DNA of 64,000 nucleotides from Ignavibacteria bacterium (lineage in GTDB: Bacteria > Bacteroidota > Ignavibacteria > Ignavibacteriales > Ignavibacteriaceae): NCBI GenBank assembly GCA_030693705.1, contig JAUYAB010000042.1:17658-81657 (forward strand), given 5' to 3'. Numbering within the stretch: the stretch's first letter is position 1; the number at the start of each line of letters is the position of its first letter. A program made the position numbers and the translations under genes. The notes beneath the pieces were generated by a model. The model searched no databases. It was not told where the DNA came from and saw only the letters and a list, made by a program, of their open reading frames with translations. Shown one piece after another: positions 23,977-33,400 of this stretch.

Positions 23977-24912
23977 ATGAATGATATGCTAAACGAAATT
24001 TTAAAATTGAAAAAAGAAAAGAACGCGGTAATTCTTGCGCATAATTACCAGATTCCGGAAATACAGGACATAGCCGATTTCGTCGGTGATTCGCTCGGAC
24101 TTTCGCAGCAAGCCGCATCAACAAAAGCAGAGTTGATCGTTTTTTGCGGTGTTCATTTTATGGCGGAAACGGCTTCGATTATTACTCCGAACAAAAAAGT
24201 AATCATTCCCGACTTGGATGCAGGTTGTTCCCTTGCCGCTTCTATCACTGCAGTTCAATTGCGTGAATGGAAGGAACAATTTCCAGACGCAGTAGTGGTT
24301 TCCTACATCAACACAACCGCAGAAATTAAGGCTGAAACCGATTATTGTGTAACTTCCTCCAACGCAGTAAAAGTTGTTGAAGCGATTCCGCGAGACAAAA
24401 AAATCCTTTTTTTGCCTGATAGATTTTTGGGTCAATATGTTTCTTCAATTACCGGACGCGAAATGGAAATTTGGAACGGTGCGTGTCACGTGCATGAAAA
24501 GATCAGAGATATTGATTTCGCAGAAGTGCAAGTAAAACATCCCGGCGCAGAATTTCTTATTCACCCGGAATGCGGTTGTTCAACTTCTTGCATGATGAGG
24601 TCGCGTCAATTCCCTGACGCAACAAACATCCACATCCATTCAACTGAAGGAATGATCAACTTTGTAAAAAAATCAGATAAAAATGAGTTTGTCATCGCAA
24701 CAGAAGTTGGAATTCTCCATCGGCTAAAAAAAATAAATCCTTCGGCTAAAATTTATCCGCTAAGTAAAAAAGCGGTTTGCGAATACATGAAGATGATAAC
24801 AGTTGAAAAACTTTACAATGCGCTGTTGAATGAAAAGTTTGAAGTGAAAGTCCCGGAAGAGTTAGCGGCAAAAGCGCGTATATCAATTGAAAGAATGCTC
24901 GCAATTGTTTGA
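23977..24912 (+). CDS. nadA: Quinolinate synthase A
   Basis: 4Fe-4S enzyme condensing iminoaspartate with dihydroxyacetone phosphate to quinolinate; completes the nadB-C-A set. Motifs: ILAHNYQIPEIQDIADFVGDSL, VFCGVHFMAETA (first cluster Cys), MEIWNGACHVHE, HPECGCSTSCM (further Cys). I chose the ATG at 23977 (AAAAGGAA seven bases before it) rather than an in-frame TTG 21 bp upstream, giving 311 residues, the usual size. The cluster is oxygen sensitive, in line with an anaerobic or microaerophilic host. Confidence 0.95.
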   Translation: MNDMLNEILKLKKEKNAVILAHNYQIPEIQDIADFVGDSLGLSQQAASTKAELIVFCGVHFMAETASIITPNKKVIIPDLDAGCSLAASITAVQLREWKEQFPDAVVVSYINTTAEIKAETDYCVTSSNAVKVVEAIPRDKKILFLPDRFLGQYVSSITGREMEIWNGACHVHEKIRDIDFAEVQVKHPGAEFLIHPECGCSTSCMMRSRQFPDATNIHIHSTEGMINFVKKSDKNEFVIATEVGILHRLKKINPSAKIYPLSKKAVCEYMKMITVEKLYNALLNEKFEVKVPEELAAKARISIERMLAIV

Positions 24913-25016
24913 TGGGCGGATGTCGTTCAAAATTTTTAATTGATTTTTGTAAATAATGAATAAATCATCAAAGTGATTTTTTGTAATTTGGCATCAACAA
25001 AATTTAGGAATATGGT

Positions 25017-25997
25017 ATGGCTGAAATAGAATTATTAAATCAGATGAGAGAAAAAGCTTCAAGAAGAAGAAAAACCATTGTGCTGCCGGAATCGCACGAC
25101 GAGCGCGTATTGAAAGCCGCTGAAATACTTAACAAAGAAAACATTGCTTCAATAATTACGGTTGGGAATGAAAATAAAATCCACGAAGATGCGGCAAAAC
25201 TCGGCGTTAATCTTTCCGGGATCAGAATTATCAATCCCGAAACTTCCGACAAACTGAGCGACTTCTCGAACATTTTTTACAATGCACGTAAGCATAAAGG
25301 AATCACCATTGAGCAAGCTCGCGAGACAGTTAAACGCGATCTTTTTTTCGGCGGAATGATGGTGCGCGAAGGAATGGCTGACGGAAGCGTTTCCGGTTCG
25401 ATTGCAACAACCGGTGATGTAACAAGAGCCTCAATTTTTTGTGTTGGACTCGGAGAAGGAATTTCGATCCTCTCAAGTTTCTTTTTAATGGTTTTCCCGG
25501 AAAAAGTTTACAGCTTTGCCGATTGTGCGGTAAATCCAAATCCAACCGCGGAGCAGCTTGCCGATATAGCAATATCCACAGCGGACAATCATAAAAAATT
25601 AACCGGCGAAGAACCTTACATCGCCATGCTTTCCTTTTCAACTAAAGGAAGCGCCGAGCATGAATTGATTGATAAAGTCCGCGCTGCCACAAGTTTTGTT
25701 CAGCAAAAGAGATCGGACTTAGCGGTTGACGGCGAACTCCAGTTTGATGCGGCTATTGTTGAAGGCGTTGGAAGAAAAAAAGCTCCGGGCAGCAGTGTTG
25801 CCGGTAGAGCAAATGTGCTCGTCTTCCCCGATCTGAATTCCGGAAACATCGGATATAAAATTGCTCAACGTCTCGGCGGAGCAGAAGCAGTTGGACCAAT
25901 TAATCAAGGATTGAAAAAACCATTTTTTGATTTAAGCCGCGGCTGCAGCGTTGATGATATTGTAAACACTGCCGCAATTGCATGTTTGATGACTTAG
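25017..25997 (+). CDS. pta: Phosphate acetyltransferase (short form)
   Basis: Interconverts acetyl-CoA and acetyl phosphate for acetate fermentation or activation. 326 residues, the short catalytic-domain form without the N-terminal DRTGG/CobQ part of enterobacterial Pta. Motifs: TIVLPESHDERVLKAA at the start, GSVSGSIATTGDVTRA, FSTKGSAEHE, VEGVGRKKAPGSSVAGRANVLVFPDLNSGNIGYKI. No ackA in the window; the related phosphate butyryltransferase cannot be fully excluded, but the length and motifs favour Pta. Confidence 0.93.
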   Translation: MAEIELLNQMREKASRRRKTIVLPESHDERVLKAAEILNKENIASIITVGNENKIHEDAAKLGVNLSGIRIINPETSDKLSDFSNIFYNARKHKGITIEQARETVKRDLFFGGMMVREGMADGSVSGSIATTGDVTRASIFCVGLGEGISILSSFFLMVFPEKVYSFADCAVNPNPTAEQLADIAISTADNHKKLTGEEPYIAMLSFSTKGSAEHELIDKVRAATSFVQQKRSDLAVDGELQFDAAIVEGVGRKKAPGSSVAGRANVLVFPDLNSGNIGYKIAQRLGGAEAVGPINQGLKKPFFDLSRGCSVDDIVNTAAIACLMT

Positions 25998-26007
25998 TGT
26001 TTTCTTG

Positions 26008-26053
26008 TGCCCTTTGTGTCTTAGTGGTGAAAAGACTTTTACCACTGAGGCAC
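26008..26053. terminator. Inverted repeat between convergent pta and membrane gene
   Basis: CTTAGTGGT (26020-26028) pairs with ACCACTGAG (26041-26049) around GAAAAGACTTTT, flanked by GTGCC/GGCAC. It is built from the words CTTTGTGTCTTAGTGGT common in intergenic repeats of this group; a similar element lies at 33768-33815. Likely a bidirectional terminator. Confidence 0.4.
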
Positions 26054-26071
26054 TTAGCACACTGAGATTCA

Positions 26072-27205
26072 CTAAGAAATAAAAACTTTCCCCAGGAACA
26101 AATCAACTTTATATTCTTTTAAAGCAAGAATAAAAAACGGAACGGAAAGCGCATAGTAAGAAATGTCAAATCTGCTGTTAAAAATAGCCTCGCTTATTCC
26201 AACATCTCCAATGGTTATCATCATTGAAATTGAAACGAGAAGAAAAGTTAAGACACCTGAAGCAAAAAGTAATTCTTGAAAATCCGCTATCATCCATCCG
26301 ATATATAAAACAAAAAATGGAAAAATGAAGAAAATCCATTTCGGCAAATAAATTGTCTGTACTGCAAACGGACCTTTATTTAAGAAGATTTCCGCATTCC
26401 ACAAATAAAATGGAAGTAGGGAAAGAAGAAAAACGGAAAGAGAAATTGCTAAAAAGACCGCTCCGTTTTTCAAATTATTTCTGAAAAAGAAAAGAAGAAA
26501 CATCGCAAGCCAGAGAAATGCAATCAATCTTGTTGAAAGAAAAAAGCCGAACATCAAAGCAAGGACAAAGAAAGAAATGGTTTTCTTTTGTTCATTCAGT
26601 TTCTGTTCTGCAAGAAAGAAAAGTGATATTATGAGTACCGTGTTTGTAAATAGTTCACTTCTTACTGCAAGTTCATAAAAAGTTGTAGGTAGAAAAAGAA
26701 GCAACAGCATTTTTACATAATACTCTTTTTTTGTTTTTACAGATTTAATAAGCAAAATCAGAAAAAGGAATAATCCAAAAACTTCCAAATAGCCGGCATC
26801 ACCAATCAAATAAAAAGGAGAAGCAAGAAAAAAAAGAAATGGGAAACCGGAAGGATTAGCCTTTGTTCCGTAAGGAAAAATTCCTTGCTGAAAATTTGAA
26901 AGCCACTCTAATACCGCGGGGAACCTTCCAACCCGCGTTGATTGAGGAATGAACGCCATTGAAACCGTAACAAGTAAAAGGAATCCTAAAACGGGTAGCA
27001 ATTGTTTTGCAGAAAAAGCGGTGTTGTACGCTTCACTTTTTTTATCAATAAAAAACAAGAGAAGTATCCCGACGGTTATGAATAGAACCGGAGGAAGAAC
27101 AAAAAGACCTCCATACCGCACGGAATATTTAAAAACAAACAGCGCTCCGATAAATAATAGGAACGCTGCTGAAAAAATATTTATAAAATGTTTCTTAGTA
27201 AACAA
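26072..27205 (-). CDS. Polytopic membrane protein of unknown function
   Basis: 377 residues with about ten hydrophobic helices spread over the whole length and short charged loops (FIDKKSEAYN, SVKTKKEYYVK, AEQKLNEQKKT). The first periplasmic-type loop (PQSTRVGRFPAVLEWLSNFQQGIFPYG) could hold a functional site, and the topology resembles GT-C type glycosyltransferases or DUF2029-like proteins; I do not recognise a family motif. It ends convergent with pta and starts 22 bp after malQ on the same strand. Confidence 0.7.
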   Translation of the reverse strand: MFTKKHFINIFSAAFLLFIGALFVFKYSVRYGGLFVLPPVLFITVGILLLFFIDKKSEAYNTAFSAKQLLPVLGFLLLVTVSMAFIPQSTRVGRFPAVLEWLSNFQQGIFPYGTKANPSGFPFLFFLASPFYLIGDAGYLEVFGLFLFLILLIKSVKTKKEYYVKMLLLLFLPTTFYELAVRSELFTNTVLIISLFFLAEQKLNEQKKTISFFVLALMFGFFLSTRLIAFLWLAMFLLFFFRNNLKNGAVFLAISLSVFLLSLLPFYLWNAEIFLNKGPFAVQTIYLPKWIFFIFPFFVLYIGWMIADFQELLFASGVLTFLLVSISMMITIGDVGISEAIFNSRFDISYYALSVPFFILALKEYKVDLFLGKVFIS

Positions 27206-27227
27206 AATTAAAATCGCTTTCCACTTT

Positions 27228-28763
27228 CTACTTTATACTTTCAACTTTTTCAGGTTTTGGAGGACGCTGGTACATTTCACACATCTCTTTGTACTTACCG
27301 GCTAAATCATAAGGAACTTGATCCCAGGTAAAACGCCAGCACCAATTACCACCAAGTTTTCCAGGGAAGTTCATCCGCGCTTCATTGCCGAAGTTTAGCA
27401 TATCCTGCAGAGGAATAACTACTATTTTTGCAACGGAGGCGTAAGCGGTTTTTATTAACTGAGACGTGATATCATTCCCATGATAACCAAGATATTTTTG
27501 CGTGAAATCGTAGATATCATTTTTATTTTTTTCTTTTTTTGCTCGTTCAAAGTAGCCGCGGGTTGTATCGTTATCATGCGATCCGGTATGCACCACGCAA
27601 TTTGGAATAAAGTTATGCGGTAAAAATTTTGTTTCCATTCCGGTACCGAAAGCGAATTGAAGAATTTTTATTCCGGGAAAATCAAATTTGTCTCTCAGCG
27701 CATTTACTTCTTTTGTAATAACTCCAAGGTCTTCCGCAATAATCGGAACATCGCCTAAATGTTTTCTAACTGCCGTAAAGAATTTATCACCGGGAGCCTT
27801 AACCCATTTGCCGGTTTGGGCGGTTGGTGCATCGCCTGGAATTTCCCAATACGCTTCGAAGCCGCGAAAATGGTCGATGCGAACGATGTCAATTATTTCA
27901 AGCAGTGAAGAAATTCTTTTACGCCACCAGAGGAAATCATCTTTTTCCATTTCATCCCAACGGTAAAGCGGGTTGCCCCATAATTGTCCGGTTGGACTAA
28001 AATAATCCGGCGGAACCCCGGCGCATGTTAACAGTTTTCCTTCTTCATCAACGGTAAAAAGATTTTTATTCGCCCAAAGATCGGCGCTGTCGTAAGCAAT
28101 AAAGATCGGGAGATCACCAATAATTTTTATACCTTTTTGATGAGCATAATCTTTAACTTTTTGCCATTGTTTGAAAAAATTAAATTGTAGGAATTTCTGA
28201 TATCGAATTTCACCGGAAACTTTTTCCTTCCACTTAACAATTGCATTTGGTTTGCGGAGCGCAATTTCTTTATTCCAGGTTGTCCATAGATTTCCACCAT
28301 GAAAATTTTTCACCGCCATAAATAAAGAAAAGTCATCCAGCCATTCATCATGCTTATGACAGAACGATGAAAACGCCTTTTCAACTTCCGGATTTTGCAG
28401 CTTATTAAAAACATCAAACGCTTTTCGTAAGAGAGAATTTTTATAATCGATCACCCAACCGAAATCAATATTAATTGGATCAAATTCCGGCACCTTTGTA
28501 ATGTCTTCTTTTGTAAGGTAACCTTCTTCGGCTAATATTTCCGGGCTTATCAGCAGCGGATTTCCGGCAAATGCTGAGAAACATTGGTAAGGTGAATCAC
28601 CGTAACCGGTAGGTCCAAGCGGGAATACCTGCCAGAGAGTTTGACCTGATGCTTCAAGAAAATTAATAAAGTTGAAAGCTTGTTCACCTAAATCACCGAT
28701 TCCAAATTTTCCCGGAAGAGAAGTTGGATGAAGAAGAATTCCGGCGGAGCGATCAATATTCAT
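27228..28763 (-). CDS. malQ: 4-alpha-glucanotransferase (amylomaltase, GH77)
   Basis: Transfers maltosyl and longer glucan chains in glycogen or maltodextrin metabolism, cytoplasmic. 511 residues, the standard GH77 length. Motifs: AGILLHPTSLPGKFGIGDLG at the start, GDLPIFIAYDSADLWAN, VRIDHFRGFEAYWEIP (nucleophile Asp), IIAEDLGVIT (acid/base Glu) and VVHTGSHDNDTTRGYF (third acidic residue). Pairs functionally with the secreted amylase at 51434, which would supply maltodextrins. Confidence 0.96.
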   Translation of the reverse strand: MNIDRSAGILLHPTSLPGKFGIGDLGEQAFNFINFLEASGQTLWQVFPLGPTGYGDSPYQCFSAFAGNPLLISPEILAEEGYLTKEDITKVPEFDPINIDFGWVIDYKNSLLRKAFDVFNKLQNPEVEKAFSSFCHKHDEWLDDFSLFMAVKNFHGGNLWTTWNKEIALRKPNAIVKWKEKVSGEIRYQKFLQFNFFKQWQKVKDYAHQKGIKIIGDLPIFIAYDSADLWANKNLFTVDEEGKLLTCAGVPPDYFSPTGQLWGNPLYRWDEMEKDDFLWWRKRISSLLEIIDIVRIDHFRGFEAYWEIPGDAPTAQTGKWVKAPGDKFFTAVRKHLGDVPIIAEDLGVITKEVNALRDKFDFPGIKILQFAFGTGMETKFLPHNFIPNCVVHTGSHDNDTTRGYFERAKKEKNKNDIYDFTQKYLGYHGNDITSQLIKTAYASVAKIVVIPLQDMLNFGNEARMNFPGKLGGNWCWRFTWDQVPYDLAGKYKEMCEMYQRPPKPEKVESIK

Positions 28764-28798
28764 ATTATTGTCCTATAATTATAAATTACAAAAATCAG

Positions 28799-29257
28799 TT
28801 AAAAATAAAATCTTGCACCGAGCCCGCCGTCAATATCAAGTGCGGTTTCGGGAATAAGTTTAAAAACCGGCGCAACTTCAACAAAAAATTCAAATGGAGT
28901 GTGCGATGGAAACCATGAAACTCCGGCAACAGCGCGCGCACCGAAAGAATCTCTTCCATCAACTACGGTTTTTATCCGAAGCCCAACTCCGTAATGAAAA
29001 AGAAGTTTCTCGGAAGAATGAAAGAACTCGGAGTTATGCCACAAATAATCAGCGTGAAAGTTAAAGTTGGAATTATTCTGTGCGAACGAGTAGCCAAGTC
29101 CAAAGTCAAAAGCGTTTATACTGTTCACCCAATATTTGGCGCTTATACCGGTTGGACTGCCGGCAACGAATCCCAAACCAAATTCTTTGTGCTGTCCCCA
29201 AATCGTAGCGCTGCTTAAAAGAAAAATGATGATGAAGGACTTATTGATTTTGTTCAT
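28799..29257 (-). CDS. Small secreted protein, probable outer-membrane beta-barrel
   Basis: 152 residues with a signal peptide (MNKINKSFIIIFLLSSATIWG). The rest alternates hydrophobic and polar residues with aromatic strand ends (FGLGFVAGSPTGISAKYWV, AFDFGLGYSFA, FHADYLWH, ALDIDGGLGARFYF), the pattern of a small outer-membrane barrel; it ends in Phe as many barrel proteins do. No named family recognised. Confidence 0.7.
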   Translation of the reverse strand: MNKINKSFIIIFLLSSATIWGQHKEFGLGFVAGSPTGISAKYWVNSINAFDFGLGYSFAQNNSNFNFHADYLWHNSEFFHSSEKLLFHYGVGLRIKTVVDGRDSFGARAVAGVSWFPSHTPFEFFVEVAPVFKLIPETALDIDGGLGARFYF

Positions 29258-29280
29258 GTTTGTACCTGAAATTTTCCGGG

Positions 29281-30537
29281 TTATTCAGAAAATTTTTTAA
29301 AGATTACAGATGTATTATGTCCGCCAAATCCGAAAGCGTTACTCATTGCAATGTTCACAGTTCGTTTTTGCGGTTTATTGAACGTATAATTTAAATCGCA
29401 CTGCGGATCAGGTGTTTCAAAATTAATCGTTGGCGGAATCATGTCATTTACAGTCGCCATAATTGAAGCAACCGCTTCAACAGCACCTGCAGCGCCGAGC
29501 AAATGCCCGGTCATACTTTTTGTTGAGGAAATATTCAACTTGTACGCGTGTTCGCCAAAGATATATTTAATTGCATTGGTTTCTGCAATATCGCCGAGTC
29601 CGGTTGAAGTACCATGCACATTGATATAATCAATTTCTTCCGGTTCAATTTCTGCATTTTTCATCGCGCGAGCCATTGCAAGTTTGGCTCCTTTTCCTTC
29701 AGGTTCGGGTGCGGTAATATGATAAGCATCAGCGGATAAACCGACACCAATTAATTCAGCATAAATTCTTGCGCCGCGCGCTTTAGCAGATTCTAAATCT
29801 TCAAGATAAAGCATACCGGCGCCTTCGCCCATTACAAATCCATCTCTGGTTGCATCAAACGGACGACTTGCAGTTTCTGGCGAATCATTTCTTGTTGATA
29901 GAGCTTTTGAAGCATTAAATCCACCGATTCCGATCTCACAAACACTTGCTTCGCCGCCGCCACACAACATCGCATTTGCCATTCCGTTTTGGATCATTAA
30001 ATAAGAATCGATGATACAATTATTTGCCGTTGCGCAAGCTGATACGGCGCAGTAATTTGGACCCCGAAAACCGTATTGGATCGAAACTTGTCCTGCCGCT
30101 ATATCAGGAATTATCATCGGAATGAAGAATGGGGAAATTCTGTTTGCTCCTTGCGTATAACTTACAACAGCCTGACTAAAGAAAGTTTGAATTCCGCCGA
30201 TGCCGCTTCCGAAGATTACACCAATGTTATTCTTTTCATCTTCCGAAAGATTTTCCGGATTAATACCGGCATCTTCTAAAACATCTTTTGCCACAGCTAA
30301 AGCATATTGACTAAACTTATCAAGCCGGCGGGCTGTTTTTTTATCCATATATTTTGTCGGATCGAATCCCTTAAGTTCGCAGGCAAATTTAGTTTCAACG
30401 CGCGAAGTATCGAAGGAAGTAATCGGTGCGCATCCGCTTTTACTTTCCATCATACTGTCCCAAAATTCTTTTACGGTTAATCCTATTGGCGTAAGCGCCG
30501 CCATACCGGTAACTACCACTCTTTTATTTTTCTGCAT
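29281..30537 (-). CDS. fabF: Beta-ketoacyl-ACP synthase II
   Basis: Condensing enzyme of fatty-acid elongation, cytoplasmic. Catalytic triad visible: Cys in VSACATANNC, His in NVHGTSTGLGDIAE, His in SMTGHLLGAAGAVE. I take the ATG at 30535-30537 (MQKNKRVVVTGMAALTPIG), which has AGGAAAG just upstream and gives 418 residues; an in-frame ATG 75 bp further up adds 25 residues of unrelated sequence. No acpP or fabH lies nearby, so this is a lone fab gene. Confidence 0.95.
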   Translation of the reverse strand: MQKNKRVVVTGMAALTPIGLTVKEFWDSMMESKSGCAPITSFDTSRVETKFACELKGFDPTKYMDKKTARRLDKFSQYALAVAKDVLEDAGINPENLSEDEKNNIGVIFGSGIGGIQTFFSQAVVSYTQGANRISPFFIPMIIPDIAAGQVSIQYGFRGPNYCAVSACATANNCIIDSYLMIQNGMANAMLCGGGEASVCEIGIGGFNASKALSTRNDSPETASRPFDATRDGFVMGEGAGMLYLEDLESAKARGARIYAELIGVGLSADAYHITAPEPEGKGAKLAMARAMKNAEIEPEEIDYINVHGTSTGLGDIAETNAIKYIFGEHAYKLNISSTKSMTGHLLGAAGAVEAVASIMATVNDMIPPTINFETPDPQCDLNYTFNKPQKRTVNIAMSNAFGFGGHNTSVIFKKFSE

Positions 30538-30600
30538 GTACACTTTCCTGTTATAATGAATAATACCTGAACCGAGCCATTTCGTTTTAATATATTGGTG

Positions 30601-30608
30601 CAAATTTA
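30601..30608 (-). promoter_or_regulatory. Possible -7 box for fabF
   Basis: Minus-strand TAAATTTG fits TAnnTTTG, 63 bp before the chosen ATG. No clear -33 element. Confidence 0.3.
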
Positions 30609-30638
30609 ACAAAAAAAAATCTTTTTCCAGTTGAATTT

Positions 30639-30646
30639 TATCTTTG
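30639..30646 (+). promoter_or_regulatory. Possible -7 box for the membrane protein at 30694
   Basis: TATCTTTG fits TAnnTTTG, 47 bp before the TTG start. Back to back with the fabF box, suggesting a divergent promoter region. Confidence 0.3.
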
Positions 30647-30693
30647 CCGGTTTCTCTTTATTTTGAAGGGTAAAAATTCCTATTTATTAAATT

Positions 30694-31251
30694 TTGAAAA
30701 ACACAATTAATCCCCTGAAAAAGAAATTTTGGCTCTTTGCCGGAGCGATTTTCGCCCTTTGTTTAGCTCTTTTTTTGAATGTTTATTTTGCCATTTTACC
30801 ACTAAATCAACTCACTTCGTTAAATTTTTCGCTTAGTTTTTTCCCGCCGGGGATTTCACTTGTTTCAGCGCATGTAGAAAAATCCTATTCGTTTTTCCTC
30901 TATTTGCTTTACGATCTGATCTTGATTTTAGTTGAAATTGAGCTCCTAATCGCGATAACCAGAAAGATCAATCCGCCTTTGAAATTCGGGTTGCTCTCAA
31001 CAACACTAACTCTGGTGGGAATTCTGCTCCTCAAATTTGTTTACAAATCGGTAATACTTGTTTTTACAAAGGAAGCCGGTGAGACAAGTGCTTCGCTGCT
31101 TTATCTCTTTTATTCCCGTCAACAGGTATTAGTGTTCTTGTTTTTTTCGTTCTTAGTTACGTTCGGGTATCTAACCCATGCAATAAACAGAATAAAATCC
31201 TTACTAGAAACTTTTCCAAAGGAAGAAGAAAATGAACCGACTCAAAAATAA
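30694..31251 (+). CDS. Four-TM membrane protein
   Basis: Unrecognised protein of 185 residues starting at TTG (no ATG in the N-terminal part). Hydrophobic helices at about 12-32, 66-86, 99-122 and 144-165; C-terminus charged (KSLLETFPKEEENEPTQK). It overlaps the start of the following SDR gene by 20 bp, so the pair is probably translationally coupled. Confidence 0.65.
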   Translation: MKNTINPLKKKFWLFAGAIFALCLALFLNVYFAILPLNQLTSLNFSLSFFPPGISLVSAHVEKSYSFFLYLLYDLILILVEIELLIAITRKINPPLKFGLLSTTLTLVGILLLKFVYKSVILVFTKEAGETSASLLYLFYSRQQVLVFLFFSFLVTFGYLTHAINRIKSLLETFPKEEENEPTQK

Positions 31252-32008
31252 GATCGTATTTATCTCAGGAGCTTCATCCGGCATCGGAATGGCGTGTGCC
31301 CATGCTTTTGCCCCCGAAGGAGCCAAACTAATTCTTGCTGCAAGAAGAAAAGAAAGATTAGATCAGTTAGCAGTAGAATTAAAAGAAAAATTTAATACCG
31401 AAGCCGAAATTCTTTCGTTCGATATTCAAAATTATAAAGAAATAAAAGAGAGTTTCGCTTCACTCCCCGAAGAATGGAAAGACATTGACATACTGATAAA
31501 TAGCGCCGGACTTGCAAAAGGAATGCAAAAGCTGAACGAAGGCAGTCCCGAAGATTGGGATGTTATGATCGATACGAATGTTAAAGGATTGCTCTATCTT
31601 ACCCGCGAAGTGCTTCCCTATATGGTAAAACGAGAAAGCGGACATATCATCAATCTTGGTTCAACTGCCGGACACGATGTTTATCCATTGGGGAATGTTT
31701 ACTGTGCCACAAAATTTGCTGTCAACGCCATCAGTCAATCGTTAAGAATAGATCTGCTTGATAAATCGATAAAAGTTTCGTCCGTTGATCCCGGAATGGT
31801 AGAAACCGAGTTCAGTGTAATTAGATTTTTCGGTGATGTTGAAAGAGCAAAAAATGTTTACAAGGGAGTTGAGCCTTTAACTCCGCAAGATGTTGCTGAC
31901 GCAATTCTTTATTGCGCAACTCGCCCGAAACATGTAAACATCAACGAAATTATTTTAACTCCGATCGCTCAAGCACAATCTAATTTTGTTGTAAGAAAAG
32001 CAACATAA
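31232..32008 (+). CDS. Short-chain dehydrogenase/reductase (YdfG-like)
   Basis: NAD(P)-dependent oxidoreductase of 258 residues. Rossmann motif SGASSGIG (14-21), NSAG, and the catalytic Ser (GSTAGH), Tyr and Lys (YCATK). The C-terminal half (SSVDPGMVETEFSVIRFFGD, YKGVEPLTPQDVADAI) is like YdfG, a 3-hydroxy acid/serine dehydrogenase and malonic semialdehyde reductase. Substrate is inferred, not shown. The ATG follows GGAAGAAGAAA. Confidence 0.88.
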   Translation: MNRLKNKIVFISGASSGIGMACAHAFAPEGAKLILAARRKERLDQLAVELKEKFNTEAEILSFDIQNYKEIKESFASLPEEWKDIDILINSAGLAKGMQKLNEGSPEDWDVMIDTNVKGLLYLTREVLPYMVKRESGHIINLGSTAGHDVYPLGNVYCATKFAVNAISQSLRIDLLDKSIKVSSVDPGMVETEFSVIRFFGDVERAKNVYKGVEPLTPQDVADAILYCATRPKHVNINEIILTPIAQAQSNFVVRKAT

Positions 32009-32493
32009 ATATTTGGATGAATGGAAATGAATGATTGAATGTTTTTTATAAATTTGAAATAAATGTTTTCATTCAGTCATGCAATCTTAACGCGGCGAAG
32101 CCGTCAACCAAAGTTTATTTGCCCACAGAAAGGATTCTTTGGAGATAAGAAATATTCATTCCCGAAGGGAATGTTAGTTGTCGGTGGATTTCTTTGTTAC
32201 AAAGATTCAACCCGCCAGAGGCGGGTTGTAGAAATCCCGTCTACCTAGCGGCAGACAAGTAGGGATTTAATATTTGTAACAAAAGAACAAAACTCAAAAA
32301 AGAATCCCGGCGGGATTCAATGTTTTTTCATATTGTATTAAAAAAAGATAAAGTAGAAATCCTAGAAAAATATTCCACCGATAGCGGACAGGCTTGACCA
32401 AAAAAACAAGAATTTAATTGAGGATACTTTGTCTTTGGATTTTGTTCCGCAAGTTTATTATTAATAAAATCTCTTATTAACCCAGGTTCAGTT
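32009..32493. repeat. Palindrome-rich intergenic block, no gene
   Basis: Contains several short palindromes: ATTCCCGAAGGGAAT (about 32158-32172), AACCCGCC-AGA-GGCGGGTT (32209-32227), GAATCCCGGCGGGATTC (about 32304-32320). GTCGGTGGATTTC near 32180 and GAAATCCTAGAAAAATATTCCACCGA near 32357-32382 form imperfect outer inverted arms, so part of it could be a decayed MITE-like element of about 200 bp. No ORF with a ribosome site. Confidence 0.45.
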
Positions 32494-33321
32494 ATGAAAA
32501 AAAACACTCTCTTTTGGATTTTAGCTTTTGTTATAACGGCAGCTTCGGCTTATTATCAACGGGTGACAGGTCCAACCTATCCGCTAACCGGCAACACCAA
32601 ATTGGTAAACAAAGAAATAAAATATAAACTTGATAGAACTCATTCGGGTTTCTCAAATCATCCGGTTCAGATTAAAATGGAAGACAAAAATGTCTCCGGT
32701 AATTTGTTTTGGAAGCGTTTTAAGACTAATGACGAATGGACAAAAGTTGAAATGATCCGCCGGAATGATTCGCTTGTGGCGGAAATGCCGGCTCAACCCT
32801 CTGCCGGAAAACTGATGTACAAAGTATCGTTAAATACCGGTGGAAAAGAAATCGGCTTAACCGAACAACCGGTTGTTATCCGCTTTAAAGGTGATGTACC
32901 GCTGTGGATTCTTATTCCGCATGTAATCTTCATATTCACTGCAATGCTTCTTTCCACAAGAACCGGGTTCGAAATTTTTAACGATGCTGTTCAAGCAAAG
33001 AAATTTATGTTCATCACACTTTTATTGCTTTTACTGGGTGGATTCGTTTTTGGTCCCATCGTGCAAAAATTTGCTTTCGGTGAATATTGGACAGGCGTTC
33101 CTTTTGGTTACGATCTGACGGATAACAAAACGTTAATTGCATTGATCGGTTGGATTATTGCCGCCGGTATGTTCCTTAAAAAGAAGAACGAAAAGTTTTG
33201 GATAACTTTTGCGGCTGTACTGATGCTGGTTATTTTTCTAATTCCGCATAGCCTGCTTGGGTCTGAAATTGACTATAAAAAACTCGACAAAGAAAAAGTG
33301 AATGTTGAAAATGTTAAGTGA
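32494..33321 (+). CDS. Membrane protein with periplasmic N-terminal domain
   Basis: 275 residues; not assigned to a named family. An N-terminal hydrophobic segment (MKKNTLFWILAFVITAASAYY) is followed by an extracytoplasmic beta-rich domain of about 110 residues (YPLTGNTKLVNKEIKYKLDRTH and so on), then four hydrophobic helices (about 137-158, 170-190, 215-232, 238-255) and a charged end. Stand-alone gene. Confidence 0.7.
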   Translation: MKKNTLFWILAFVITAASAYYQRVTGPTYPLTGNTKLVNKEIKYKLDRTHSGFSNHPVQIKMEDKNVSGNLFWKRFKTNDEWTKVEMIRRNDSLVAEMPAQPSAGKLMYKVSLNTGGKEIGLTEQPVVIRFKGDVPLWILIPHVIFIFTAMLLSTRTGFEIFNDAVQAKKFMFITLLLLLLGGFVFGPIVQKFAFGEYWTGVPFGYDLTDNKTLIALIGWIIAAGMFLKKKNEKFWITFAAVLMLVIFLIPHSLLGSEIDYKKLDKEKVNVENVK

Positions 33322-33400
33322 TCCTACTATTTGCAAAGTAACCTTGGATGCTTTATTTTTTAACGGTTAAATTTAAAACTAAAAGAACGGATATTATTTT

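Noticed and set aside
30538..30612. Longer FabF start
   Set aside because: The extra 25 residues are not FabF-like, and the ATG at 30537 has a better ribosome site.
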